Below are positions 20,185-28,659 of a stretch of 64,000 bases of DNA, piece after piece. The notes under the pieces were generated by a model. The model was not told the DNA's origin. It saw only the letters and a program-made list of their open reading frames with translations, and made no database searches. The stretch's first letter is position 1, and each line of letters opens with the position of its first letter. Both the position numbers and the translations under genes were made by a program. The DNA is from Mycobacteroides chelonae (lineage in GTDB: Bacteria > Actinomycetota > Actinomycetes > Mycobacteriales > Mycobacteriaceae), in contig NZ_CP050145.1 in NCBI RefSeq assembly GCF_016767715.1, positions 3,410,001 through 3,474,000 on the forward strand. The letters are read 5' to 3'.

Positions 20185-21057
20185 TTACTCCTGGCCGGCC
20201 GCCGCGCCGATTTCCGACGCCGCACCAACGGACCTCAGCCGTTTGAGATAACGGACATCGGCTTCGTCCTTGTTGAGCAATGCCATGAAGTCGGCCACAC
20301 CGAAGTCGGGATCGTGGGCGGGTTCTCCGAGGACCTTCGCGCCGAGCCGCAGATATCCACGCATCAACGCGGGAACCTGCACTTTGGCGGGCGGCTTGAT
20401 GTCGTCGAGCCCCATCCCGTCGACAACGACCGGGTTGTAGGGGCGCACCGTGTGTTCCGGCGCGGCGGCGTGCCGCTTCATCACGAAGTCGCGCACGGCA
20501 CGCACCTGGCTGCCGGGTGCGTGTTCGGGGTTGTCCTGCATGGGAACCGAGATGCATCCGGTGACGTAGGTGTAGTCGCAACGGTCCAGGTAGGCCAGAA
20601 TTCCGGCCCACATCAGCAGCACAACCGCGCCGTTGCGGTGATCGCCCCGAACCACGGCGCGTCCCATCTCCACCAGCTGGGGTCGCAACGCATCGAGCCC
20701 ACTGATATCGAATTCCGTTGCGCTGTAAAGCCCTCCGGCGGCAATGGCGCCGGGCGGGGGCAGCATCCGGTAGCAGCCCACCACGTCACCCGAGGTGTCC
20801 TCACGCACCAGCAGGTGATCGCAGTGCTCGTCGAAACGGTCGGCGTCGCGTCCCTCGAACGCTGCCGGGGTGCTCGCGAGCTGGAATCCGGGCTCGCTGC
20901 TAAACACGTCGTATCGAAGCCGTTGTACGGCATCGATATCGGCGGGATCGTTCGACAGCAGCAGGGTGTACCGAGGACCCGGTAGGGCACCTCCGGCACC
21001 CTCCGCTACGTCTGAGATGGATTGATCTGCGGCGATGAGAACTGAAGCGGTACTCAT
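20185..21057 (-). CDS. OlsB-like N-acyltransferase (GNAT fold, Rv3027c)
   Basis: 290 residues of the ornithine-acyl-ACP N-acyltransferase (hemolysin-like, PF13444-type) family. Supporting segments are RYTLLLSNDPADIDAVQRLRYDVFSSEPGF at the N-terminus, EFDISGLDALRPQLVEMGRAVV and the middle LLMWAGILAYLDRCDYTYVTGCISVPM, then PALMRGYLRLGAKVLGEPAHDPDFGVADFMALL. In other bacteria OlsB acylates the amino group of ornithine and OlsA adds the second chain. The pairing with the downstream PlsC-like gene supports such a two-step lipid route, unproven in mycobacteria. Confidence 0.84.
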   Translation of the reverse strand: MSTASVLIAADQSISDVAEGAGGALPGPRYTLLLSNDPADIDAVQRLRYDVFSSEPGFQLASTPAAFEGRDADRFDEHCDHLLVREDTSGDVVGCYRMLPPPGAIAAGGLYSATEFDISGLDALRPQLVEMGRAVVRGDHRNGAVVLLMWAGILAYLDRCDYTYVTGCISVPMQDNPEHAPGSQVRAVRDFVMKRHAAAPEHTVRPYNPVVVDGMGLDDIKPPAKVQVPALMRGYLRLGAKVLGEPAHDPDFGVADFMALLNKDEADVRYLKRLRSVGAASEIGAAAGQE

Positions 21058-21334
21058 GACTGCGAGATTCGCCGAGTTATGCGGCGGAACGGCATCGGAA
21101 GCGTGTCGTGTCCATGCACGATCCGTTAATTGCGGCGTTCAGTACACCAAATGCGTGCTTGCGCCAGTGAATCCCTAAGGCAAACAGGGAGCTAACAGAC
21201 GCTACGCGGACACTCGCTCCCCGCCGCACGGGAGCAGTTCCTTCCCCATCGACCAGCACCAACATCACTCACCGGGTTTGCGCTTCATGGTGACAACGAA
21301 CCGCGGCGGGAGTCGGTGCGGCGGCGCAGCGCGA
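21058..21334. other. Longest intergenic gap (277 bases), no gene seen
   Basis: Lies between the start of the OlsB-like gene (to the left, minus strand) and the end of the NmrA-type gene (to the right, minus strand). A 63-codon minus-strand ORF inside it has no family features and poor start context, so I do not call it. It should hold the OlsB promoter and the terminator of the NmrA-type gene. A hairpin at 21216-21235 is listed separately. Confidence 0.6.
21216..21235 (-). terminator. Possible hairpin terminator of the NmrA-type gene
   Basis: GCTCCC (21216-21221) and GGGAGC (21230-21235) form a perfect 6-base stem with an 8-base loop, about 100 bases past the stop codon on the minus strand. 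There is no U-tract, so it would be of the GC-hairpin kind often proposed in mycobacteria. Weak evidence. Confidence 0.35.
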
Positions 21335-22078
21335 TTACCGGCGGGCGATCCAGTCGGCGAATCTCGTCCGCACCAGCACCCCGTCATCGCCGGTGACCAG
21401 ACTGAAGTCATCCACAGGCGTCCCGAAATAGGTAGCACTCGGGTCGACCACCACCGGTTTGTCGTCACCACGCGCGTCAAGCACTGCCTGCGCCATCTCG
21501 GCGAACGAAATCTTCTCCGGTCCACCGATATTGATGATGCCGTTGCGCGGCTCGGCCTCCGCGGCCTGGGCCACCTGTGCGGACACATCGTCTGCGGCGA
21601 TCAGCTGAATACGGGCGTCGGGCACACGAACCTCGTCGCCGACGACCAGTGTGTCGGTGATGGACTCTGCGAACTCCTGGAACTGAGTGGCCCGCACGAT
21701 CGTGTACGGCAGTCCGGATTCGATGATGATGTTTTCCTGCGCCACTTTCGCCCTCATGTACCCACTGTCCGGCAGACCATCCGCACCGACAATGGAGAGT
21801 GTGACGTAATGACCGACACCGGTCTGGTTCGCCGCATCAACGAGATTGCGCGCCGCGGCAGTGAAGAAATCCATCACCGGCCCGTCCTCGAAAGACGGAG
21901 AATTGACAACGTCGACAACCACATTCGATCCAGTGAGCGCGTCCACCAAACCGTCGCCCGTCAACACATTCGCGCCAGCGGATAGCGACGCCGCCACCAC
22001 TTCATGACCGTCGGCGATGAGCAAAGAAACCACCCGCGAACCGATTTGACCGGTGGCACCAACAACCGTGATTTTCAT
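21335..22078 (-). CDS. NmrA/SDR-type NAD(P)-binding protein
   Basis: 247 residues with an N-terminal Rossmann motif (MKITVVGATGQIGSRVV) and the atypical short-chain dehydrogenase pattern of NmrA-like proteins (GVGHYVTLSIVGADGLPDSGYMRAKVAQENIIIESGLPYTIVRATQFQEF). The YMRAK segment supplies the Tyr-x3-Lys pair (Y-M-R-A-K), so reductase activity is possible, though many relatives are redox sensors. ATG 22078 has AAAGG upstream. It sits alone between unrelated genes and is not part of the M. tuberculosis gene order here. Confidence 0.85.
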   Translation of the reverse strand: MKITVVGATGQIGSRVVSLLIADGHEVVAASLSAGANVLTGDGLVDALTGSNVVVDVVNSPSFEDGPVMDFFTAAARNLVDAANQTGVGHYVTLSIVGADGLPDSGYMRAKVAQENIIIESGLPYTIVRATQFQEFAESITDTLVVGDEVRVPDARIQLIAADDVSAQVAQAAEAEPRNGIINIGGPEKISFAEMAQAVLDARGDDKPVVVDPSATYFGTPVDDFSLVTGDDGVLVRTRFADWIARR

Positions 22079-22192
22079 TGTGCGATTACCTTTCTCGTCT
22101 CGCATACAACAGTCGCAGCTCGGCGCCGGATTGGGAAACGTTCCGCCATTTAATCTGCTGTCTCGGCCCCAGCGCTGACGGCGCGGCGAGCA

Positions 22193-22963
22193 CTAGGCCG
22201 GAACTCGCGAACGTAGTTCGTTCGCGATCTTCTGCAGGGTGTCCTCGGTCTCGGGTGGACCGGTGAGCATGGCCACCGCCAATGTGTCGCGGGATCCGCC
22301 GGAGGTCGAGGCAAAGGCGCATGTCATCGCGATCCGGACCACGCGCATGCCGTTTCCGAGGGCTCCTGTCATCCGGGCATAAGACGTGACATCGTCGATC
22401 GGCTTCCAGGCTTGAGCATCGACCGGTAGTTTCGCACGCACCTTGTCCTGGGCCGCCTTCACGCATCCGTCGGCGCACCGACTGGAACCGATCCAGCCCG
22501 CCGCTCCACCAACGTTGGCCTCGTCCATGCACGTGATGCGCTTGTCCAGCGGTTTGTTCTCGGTGTGCAGACACCCCCACCCCTTGGGCAGGTTGAAGTC
22601 GAACGCTATGTACGAGGGCATCGAGATGGGCTGGAGTTTCTCGCCCGGCCCGTACGTCGCGCCCCCGAGTGGCCCCGTGGACCCGTTGGGAGGCGGGATC
22701 ACCCCGGAGGTCGGCGCGGGAGGCACCGGCGTCCGCGTCATCGGGGACTCTCCCGGGGCCATGACGGCAAAACCCACGATGTTGCGCTGAGACCCGACGG
22801 AGACGATGCCAATCACCAACCCCAGCACAACCGTGCCCAGAAACGCCGAAAGGACTACCCAGGGCGCTCGACTCGGTGGTCGAGGCTCTGGATAGTCCAG
22901 TGGCATACCGTCAGCCGCCCCCTGAGGTTGGATGTCGCCAGCGTGGCGGCTCCAGGGCTCCAT
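22193..22963 (-). CDS. Single-pass membrane protein with Pro-rich linker, unknown function
   Basis: 256 residues. A cytoplasmic Pro-rich N-terminus (LDYPEPRPPSRAPW) is followed by one membrane helix around residues 35-55 (VVLSAFLGTVVLGLVIGIVSV), a Pro/Gly-rich linker and an extracellular domain with five cysteines (WGCLH, ITCMDE, SSRCADGC, MTCAF). This layout is common among actinobacterial envelope proteins with unknown function. It lies immediately upstream of the NmrA-type gene but 114 bases away, and nine bases after etfA, so it may be transcribed with etfBA. Confidence 0.75.
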   Translation of the reverse strand: MEPWSRHAGDIQPQGAADGMPLDYPEPRPPSRAPWVVLSAFLGTVVLGLVIGIVSVGSQRNIVGFAVMAPGESPMTRTPVPPAPTSGVIPPPNGSTGPLGGATYGPGEKLQPISMPSYIAFDFNLPKGWGCLHTENKPLDKRITCMDEANVGGAAGWIGSSRCADGCVKAAQDKVRAKLPVDAQAWKPIDDVTSYARMTGALGNGMRVVRIAMTCAFASTSGGSRDTLAVAMLTGPPETEDTLQKIANELRSRVPA

Positions 22964-22971
22964 GGGGTTAT

Positions 22972-23928
22972 TTAGCCCTTGCGAGCCTTCACGGCCTCAG
23001 TGAGCTGCGGTGCGACGTTGAACAGGTCACCCACCACACCGAAGTCGGCGATCTCGAAGATCGGTGCTTCTTCGTCCTTGTTCACCGCGACGATGGTCTT
23101 CGAGGTCTGCATGCCAGCGCGGTGCTGGATGGCGCCGGAGATACCCAGCGCGACGTACAGCTGCGGCGACACGGTCTTACCGGTCTGACCCACCTGGAAC
23201 TGACCCGGGTAGTACCCGGAGTCCACCGCGGCACGCGAGGCACCGACAGCGGCACCCAGAGAATCGGCGAGCTCCTCGACGACGCTGAACTTCTCGGCGC
23301 TACCGACACCACGACCGCCGGACACGACGATGTTGGCCTCAGTGAGCTCCGGACGGTCTCCACCGACCACCGGCTGACGCGAGGTCACCTTGGTGGCGTT
23401 CTCGGCGGGCGCGGGCACCTCAACGGCAACCTGCTCGCCCGCACCGGCGGCCGGCGCGGCCTCGACGGCACCCGGACGCACGGTGATGACCGGGGCGTCG
23501 CCGTTGGCCTGAGCCTCGACGGAGAACGCGCCACCGAAGATCGAGTGCAGAGCCTTGCCGCCCTCACGCACCTCGATGACATCGGTCAGCAGGCCCGAGC
23601 CCAGGCGTGCGGCCAGGCGTCCGGCCACCTCCTTGCCCTCGGTGGTCGCGGCGATCAGGATGCCTGCGGGGCTGGCGGTCTCGGCCAGGCTCGCCAGCAA
23701 GTCGACCTTGGGGGTCACCAGGTAGTTGTCGACGACGTCGGACTCGGCGACGTAGATCTTGGCGGCGCCGGCCTCCTTGAGACCGTCGATCAGCGGCGCG
23801 GCGGTACCTGCCGGACCGGCCACCACGGCCGAGGGCTCGCCCAGAACGCGGGCGGCGGTGATGAGTTCGGCGCTTACCTTCTTGAGCGCACCCTCTGAAT
23901 GCTCAACGAGCACAAGTACTTCAGCCAT
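22972..23928 (-). CDS. etfA: Electron transfer flavoprotein subunit alpha
   Basis: 318 residues (FixB/EtfA). With EtfB it carries electrons from acyl-CoA dehydrogenases to the membrane ETF oxidoreductase. The FAD-binding C-terminal domain is clear: [45 protein letters not shown] and [15 protein letters not shown] [29 protein letters not shown]. 34 bases downstream of etfB in one operon. In M. tuberculosis this is Rv3028c. Confidence 0.97.
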   Translation of the reverse strand: MAEVLVLVEHSEGALKKVSAELITAARVLGEPSAVVAGPAGTAAPLIDGLKEAGAAKIYVAESDVVDNYLVTPKVDLLASLAETASPAGILIAATTEGKEVAGRLAARLGSGLLTDVIEVREGGKALHSIFGGAFSVEAQANGDAPVITVRPGAVEAAPAAGAGEQVAVEVPAPAENATKVTSRQPVVGGDRPELTEANIVVSGGRGVGSAEKFSVVEELADSLGAAVGASRAAVDSGYYPGQFQVGQTGKTVSPQLYVALGISGAIQHRAGMQTSKTIVAVNKDEEAPIFEIADFGVVGDLFNVAPQLTEAVKARKG

Positions 23929-23962
23929 AACTTTGCTTTCTCGTTTCTGTATTTAGGGAGTC

Positions 23963-24754
23963 TTAGATGATCTTTTGCGCAACCAGGAACTCGGCGACCT
24001 TGGTGCCGCCTTCGCCCTCGTCGGTGATCTTCTCGCCCGCGGTCTTGGCGGCCTTGGGAGTCGAGGACAGCACGGTCGAACCGGCGTTCGCGACACCCAC
24101 CTCGTCGGCCTCCACGCCGATCTCGGCGAGGGTCAACACGGCAACTTCCTTCTTCTTGGCGGCCATGATGCCCTTGAAGGAGGGGAAGCGGGGCTCGTTG
24201 ATCTTCTCGGTGACGCTGACGATGGCCGGCAGAGTGGCCTCGACCTCGAACACACCCTCGTCGGTCTCGCGCTCGCCCTTGACGACGCCGCCCTCGACGG
24301 TCAGCTTGCGCAGGTGCGTGAGCTGCGGCAGACCCAGGTACTCGGCGATGATCGCGGGAATGGCACCGGACCGGCCGTCGGTGGCCTCGTTACCGGCGAT
24401 AACCAGCTCGACACCCTCGACCTGACCCAGCGCGCGGGCCAGGGCCCAGCCGGTCTGGATGGCATCGGACCCGTGCAGGCCCGGGTCGAGCAGGTGAACT
24501 GCCTTGTCGGCACCCATGGACAGCGCCTTACGGATGGCCTCGGTGGCCTTCTCCGGGCCTGCCGACACGACGGTCACGACCGAGTCGCCACCCTCGCGCT
24601 CCTTGATGAGCAGCGCTTCCTCGACGGCACGCTCGTTGATCTCGTCGAGTACCGCGTCGGCGGCTTCCCGGTCGAGCGTGAAGTCACCGTCGGTGAGCTT
24701 GCGCTCCGACCAGGTGTCTGGGACCTGCTTGATCAGGACCGCAATGTTCGTCAT
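23963..24754 (-). CDS. etfB: Electron transfer flavoprotein subunit beta
   Basis: 263 residues (FixA/EtfB), the AMP-binding partner of EtfA. Typical stretches are MTNIAVLIKQVPDTWSE, DEINERAVEEALLIKE, LSMGADKAVHLLDP and the family signature VEVEATLPAIVSVTEKINEPRFPSFKGIMAAKKKEV. ATG 24754 gives the conserved N-terminus; the frame is open upstream with no similarity. The 250-base upstream region shared with the divergent methyltransferase holds two inverted repeats. First gene of the etfBA unit. Confidence 0.97.
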   Translation of the reverse strand: MTNIAVLIKQVPDTWSERKLTDGDFTLDREAADAVLDEINERAVEEALLIKEREGGDSVVTVVSAGPEKATEAIRKALSMGADKAVHLLDPGLHGSDAIQTGWALARALGQVEGVELVIAGNEATDGRSGAIPAIIAEYLGLPQLTHLRKLTVEGGVVKGERETDEGVFEVEATLPAIVSVTEKINEPRFPSFKGIMAAKKKEVAVLTLAEIGVEADEVGVANAGSTVLSSTPKAAKTAGEKITDEGEGGTKVAEFLVAQKII

Positions 24755-24853
24755 AAGTCTCCGATCGTCCTTCCTCTTCGCTGTCTGCCAGCGGTGTGCT
24801 GGCCATCTGCTGCGTGGTGGTTCCGCGCGCACCCGTACTACGCCAGTCGCACT

Positions 24854-24868
24854 GTCACGTTTCGTGAC
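24854..24868. promoter_or_regulatory. Perfect inverted repeat upstream of etfB
   Basis: GTCACG-TTT-CGTGAC is a perfect 6-3-6 inverted repeat 100 bases upstream of the etfB start. A second, weaker repeat, TTAC-N6-GTAA, lies at 24886-24899, beside TATATT (minus strand), which could be a -10 box. The region is shared with the divergent methyltransferase gene. This is a plausible operator for a fatty acid responsive repressor; the protein is unknown. Confidence 0.5.
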
Positions 24869-25006
24869 TAATCCGGCGAACAAAGTTACTCACGGGTAAT
24901 ATACGGAGTTCGCCCGTACACCATAGCCGGTTCACCCCTGGTTTCCGGCCTGTGATCTGGGCCACCAGTATTAAGACACGGCGTTCACCCGATAGCCTGC
25001 CAAACG

Positions 25007-25825
25007 ATGAACTCGCACCTGACCGACCCGCACCCGGCTGACCCTCTTCGCGCAAGCGGCTCATCAGCCGATGACCCGGACGCCTTGGCGCTGACCGGGG
25101 AGCGGACCGTGCCCGGGGTCGCCGAGGAGAACTACTGGTTCCGCCGCCACGAAGTGGTGTACGAGCGGCTCAGCGGCCTCTGCGCAGAACGCAGGGTGCT
25201 CGAGGCGGGCAGTGGCGAGGGCTACGGCGCCAACATGCTGGCCGGCGTGGCCGAGCACGTCATCGGGCTGGATTACGACGAGTCCGCGATTGCGCACGTG
25301 AAGGCCCGGTATCCCCGTGTGGACATGCGCGCCGGAAATCTGGCGGACCTGCCACTCACCGATGGTGCGGTGGATGTGGTGGTGAACTTCCAGGTCATCG
25401 AGCACCTGTGGGACCAGGGGCAGTTCATCCGCGAGTGCGCCCGCGTGCTCAGCCCCGGCGGCTCCCTTCTAATCAGCACCCCGAATCGCATCACCTTCTC
25501 CCCCGGGCGAGATACCCCGCTGAATCCGTTCCACACTCGCGAGCTGAATGCCGCCGAACTCACCGAACTTCTTGTGGAAAACGGCTTTTCGGTGGACGGT
25601 GTTTACGGTGTCTTTCACGGGCCACGGCTTCGCGAGCTCGACGCCAAATACGGCGGTTCGATCATCGATGCGCAGATCGAGCGTGCGGTCGCCGGCGCGC
25701 CGTGGCCACAGGATCTGCTCGCGGACATCACAGGTTTGACCACCGAGGATTTCGAAATCATCGACGCGGGGGAACGCGACATTGACCAGAGTCTGGATCT
25801 GGTTGCCATTGCGGTGATTCCGTGA
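25007..25825 (+). CDS. SAM-dependent methyltransferase of the MGLP cluster (Rv3030-like)
   Basis: 272-residue class I methyltransferase. SAM motif I is VLEAGSGEGYGANML, motif II carries the acidic residue in VIGLDYDESAI, and post-motif segments are ADLPLTDGAVDVVVNFQVIEHLWD. By position it is the orthologue of Rv3030, a candidate for methylating 6-O-methylglucose lipopolysaccharides (MGLP), cytoplasmic polymers that bind fatty acyl chains. The stop overlaps the GTG of the next gene (GTGA), so it is coupled to the GH57 gene. Confidence 0.9.
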   Translation: MNSHLTDPHPADPLRASGSSADDPDALALTGERTVPGVAEENYWFRRHEVVYERLSGLCAERRVLEAGSGEGYGANMLAGVAEHVIGLDYDESAIAHVKARYPRVDMRAGNLADLPLTDGAVDVVVNFQVIEHLWDQGQFIRECARVLSPGGSLLISTPNRITFSPGRDTPLNPFHTRELNAAELTELLVENGFSVDGVYGVFHGPRLRELDAKYGGSIIDAQIERAVAGAPWPQDLLADITGLTTEDFEIIDAGERDIDQSLDLVAIAVIP

Positions 25826-27375
25826 CGGAGAAGGTTCCTGGGCTGTTCACCATGGTGCTGCATACGCACCTGCCATGGCTTGCCAACCACGGGCGCTGGC
25901 CGGTTGGCGAGGAATGGCTGTATCAGTCCTGGTCGGCTTCCTACCTCCCGTTGTTCAAGGCGCTTCGGACGCTGGCGGCCGAGGGCCGGGAAAACCTGAT
26001 CACTCTCGGCATCACCCCGGTAGTGGCCGCACAGCTGGATGATCCACACTGCCTCACCGGGCTGCACAGCTGGCTGGCCAATTGGCAACTGCGCGCCTTC
26101 GAGGCTGCCACCATCACCAGTACCGACGCCGAACCCGGCACCGCCTCGAGCCCGGAGATGCTGCGCGCCTTCGGGGTCCGCGAATACCGCAGCGCCACAA
26201 ACGCTCTCGATGAGTTCGATCAGTACTGGCGACATGGTGGCAGCGGGCCGCTGCGCAGCCTCATCGATGCAAGGGCGATTGAGCTGCTGGGCGGTCCCCT
26301 CGCCCATCCATTCCAGCCGCTACTGCACCCCCGGCTGCGCGAGTTCGCCCTGCGCGAGGGATTGGCCGATGCCGCACAGCGTTTCGGGCATGCACCGACC
26401 GGCATCTGGGCGCCGGAATGTGCCTACGCCCCGGGCATGGAGGAGGGTTACGCGGCCGCAGGGGTCAACCACTTCATGGTGGACGGGCCATCTTTGCAGG
26501 GAGACACCTCACTGGGCCGTCCGGTGGGCGACTCAGATGTGGTGGCGTTCGGGCGCGATCTGACGGTCAGTTACCGGGTGTGGTCACCGAAGTCCGGCTA
26601 TCCCGGCCATGCCGCCTACCGCGACTTCCACACCTACGACCATGACACCGGCCTTAAGCCCGCGCGGGTTACCGGACGCAATGTGGCACCGGAAGCCAAG
26701 GCGCCGTACGACCCCGAGCGTGCCGACGGAGCCATCGACGTCCATGTCCGCGACTTCGTGGATACCGTGCGCCAGCGCCTGATCGCCGAGTCCGACCGCA
26801 TCGGGCGGCCCGCGCATGTCATCGCGGCGTTCGACACCGAACTGTTCGGCCATTGGTGGTACGAGGGACCGATGTGGCTCGAACGTGTGCTTCGCGCCCT
26901 GCCCGAGGCCGGAATCCAGGTGGGCACCCTGGAACAGGCTCGCGAAGGTGGATACGTGGGCAAGCCTTTCGACTTGCCTGCCAGCTCATGGGGTTCCGGT
27001 AAGGACTGGCATGTGTGGAACGGCGAGAAGGTGGCCGATCTGGTGCAGCTGAACACCGAAGTGGTCGACACCGCCCTCACCGCGGTGGACAAGGCACTCA
27101 ACGAACAACCCGCACCGCACACCCGTAACCGGGTAGCCGATCAGATCCTGCGTGAGGCACTGCTGACCGTGTCCAGCGACTGGCCCTTCATGGTCAGCAA
27201 GGACTCGGCGGCCGACTACGCGCGCTACCGCGCGCATCTGCACGCGCACGCCACCCGCGAGATCGCCGCGGCACTGGCCAGTGGACGGCACGATGCCGCC
27301 ATCCGTTTGGCCGACGGTTGGAACCGTGCGGACGGGCTGTTCGGCGCGCTTGATGCCCGGAGGCTGCCACGATGA
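25822..27375 (+). CDS. GH57 family alpha-glucan branching-type enzyme (Rv3031-like)
   Basis: 517 residues with an N-terminal glycoside hydrolase 57 barrel (VLHTHLPWLANHGRWPVGEEWLYQSW) and the C-terminal DUF1957-like region. The catalytic Glu is in TGIWAPECAYAPG and the catalytic Asp in AAFDTELFGHWWYEG. GH57 members with this pattern act as 1,4-alpha-glucan branching enzymes. As orthologue of Rv3031 it is probably involved in making MGLP or a related alpha-glucan. GTG start overlaps the methyltransferase stop; its own stop overlaps an 11-codon ORF. Confidence 0.93.
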   Translation: MTEKVPGLFTMVLHTHLPWLANHGRWPVGEEWLYQSWSASYLPLFKALRTLAAEGRENLITLGITPVVAAQLDDPHCLTGLHSWLANWQLRAFEAATITSTDAEPGTASSPEMLRAFGVREYRSATNALDEFDQYWRHGGSGPLRSLIDARAIELLGGPLAHPFQPLLHPRLREFALREGLADAAQRFGHAPTGIWAPECAYAPGMEEGYAAAGVNHFMVDGPSLQGDTSLGRPVGDSDVVAFGRDLTVSYRVWSPKSGYPGHAAYRDFHTYDHDTGLKPARVTGRNVAPEAKAPYDPERADGAIDVHVRDFVDTVRQRLIAESDRIGRPAHVIAAFDTELFGHWWYEGPMWLERVLRALPEAGIQVGTLEQAREGGYVGKPFDLPASSWGSGKDWHVWNGEKVADLVQLNTEVVDTALTAVDKALNEQPAPHTRNRVADQILREALLTVSSDWPFMVSKDSAADYARYRAHLHAHATREIAAALASGRHDAAIRLADGWNRADGLFGALDARRLPR

Positions 27376-27407
27376 ACAAGACCGTCGCGCGAGAGGCTCA
27401 TCAATGA
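27372..27407 (+). CDS. Possible 11-codon coupling ORF between GH57 and glycosyltransferase genes
   Basis: The ATG at 27372 overlaps the GH57 stop (ATGA) and encodes MNKTVAREAHQ; its stop TGA overlaps the ATG of the glycosyltransferase, again as ATGA. The ribosome-binding sequence of the glycosyltransferase (GAGAGG, 27391-27396) lies inside it. Reading through this mini-ORF could carry ribosomes on to the next start. It may also be chance in a short gap, and there is no evidence that the peptide itself matters. Confidence 0.3.
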   Translation: MNKTVAREAHQ

Positions 27408-28648
27408 GAATTCTGATGGTTTCGTGGGAGTACCCACCGGTGGTCATCGGCGGGCTGGGCCGGCATGTGCATCACCTGTCCACCGAGCTGGCCGCGGCCG
27501 GGCATGACGTGGTGGTACTCACCCGGCGCCCATCAGGTACCGATCCGGCGAGTCACCCGACATCCGACGAGATGTCCGAAGGCGTCCGGGTGGTGGCGGC
27601 TGCCGAGGATCCACACGATTTCGATTTCGGCACCGACATGATGGCCTGGACTCTGGCCATGGGACATGCGATGGTCCGCGCCGGATTGGCCTTGGGCCTC
27701 AAGGGTTCCGGCGATTGGCGGCCCGACGTCGTCCACGCCCACGATTGGCTGGTGGCACACCCCGCGATCACCCTCGCCGAGCATTTCGACGTGCCCCTGG
27801 TATCGACGTTGCACGCCACCGAGGCCGGCCGGCACAGCGGCTGGGTCTCGGGACGCATCAGTCGACAGGTGCATTCGGTGGAATGGTGGCTGGCCCGCGA
27901 ATCGGACTCGCTGATCACGTGCTCTGCCTCGATGCTCGATGAAGTGACCGAGCTGTTCGGACCGGAGCTGCCACAAGTTCACGTCATCCGAAATGGCATC
28001 GACGTCACCCGCTGGGTGTTCGCTCCCCGACTGCCTTCCGACGGCACGGCACCGGTGCTGCTTTTCGTCGGGCGACTTGAATACGAAAAGGGCATCCACG
28101 ATGCCATCGCGGCGCTGCCCAAGATCCGGCGCGCGCACCCGGGAACCGTGTTGGCGGTCGCCGGTGATGGCACTCAACAGGATTGGCTCCTCGAGCAGGC
28201 GCGTAAACACAAGGTCGTCAAGTCCGTGCAGTTCCTGGGCAACCTGGACCATGAGGGGCTGTTGCAGTGGCTGCACCGCGCCGACGCCATCGTGCTGCCC
28301 AGCCACTACGAGCCATTCGGCATCGTGGCGCTCGAGGCTGCCGCCGCGGGCACTCCCCTTGTCACATCCAACGTCGGCGGGCTCGGCGAGGCCGTCATCG
28401 ACGGCGCGACCGGCTTGTCCTTCACGCCGCGCGATGTGGCGGGAATCGCGGATGCCGTCAAACGCACCCTCGATGACCCGGCCGGTGCCGCCGAACGTGC
28501 CGTAGCGGCGCGCGCACGTCTTACCGCGGACTTCGACTGGGCGACTGTCGCCGACGAAACCGCTCAGGTATATGTGGCGGCCAAGCGTCGCGAACGGGAA
28601 CCGTTCGGCCGCAGCGTAATCGTCGAGCGTCCGCTGCCGGACCGGTAG
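27404..28648 (+). CDS. GT4 alpha-1,4-glucosyltransferase of the MGLP cluster (Rv3032-like)
   Basis: 414-residue GT-B glycosyltransferase of family 4. It has the ADP-glucose synthase-type N-terminus (MRILMVSWEYPPVVIGGLGRHVHHLS), VGRLEYEKGIHDAIAAL, and the E-x7-E motif in SHYEPFGIVALEAAAAGTPLV. Its orthologue Rv3032 elongates the alpha-1,4 glucan of MGLP (and contributes to glycogen/capsule). ATG 27404 has GAGAGG seven bases upstream; the frame is open earlier but overlaps GH57. It is followed after 11 bases by the carboxylic acid reductase. Confidence 0.93.
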   Translation: MRILMVSWEYPPVVIGGLGRHVHHLSTELAAAGHDVVVLTRRPSGTDPASHPTSDEMSEGVRVVAAAEDPHDFDFGTDMMAWTLAMGHAMVRAGLALGLKGSGDWRPDVVHAHDWLVAHPAITLAEHFDVPLVSTLHATEAGRHSGWVSGRISRQVHSVEWWLARESDSLITCSASMLDEVTELFGPELPQVHVIRNGIDVTRWVFAPRLPSDGTAPVLLFVGRLEYEKGIHDAIAALPKIRRAHPGTVLAVAGDGTQQDWLLEQARKHKVVKSVQFLGNLDHEGLLQWLHRADAIVLPSHYEPFGIVALEAAAAGTPLVTSNVGGLGEAVIDGATGLSFTPRDVAGIADAVKRTLDDPAGAAERAVAARARLTADFDWATVADETAQVYVAAKRREREPFGRSVIVERPLPDR

Positions 28649-28659
28649 AGAGGCCCCTA

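Noticed and set aside
21077..21268. 63-codon minus-strand ORF in the longest gap
   Set aside because: No RBS, no signal or family pattern, codon use not typical; left as intergenic.
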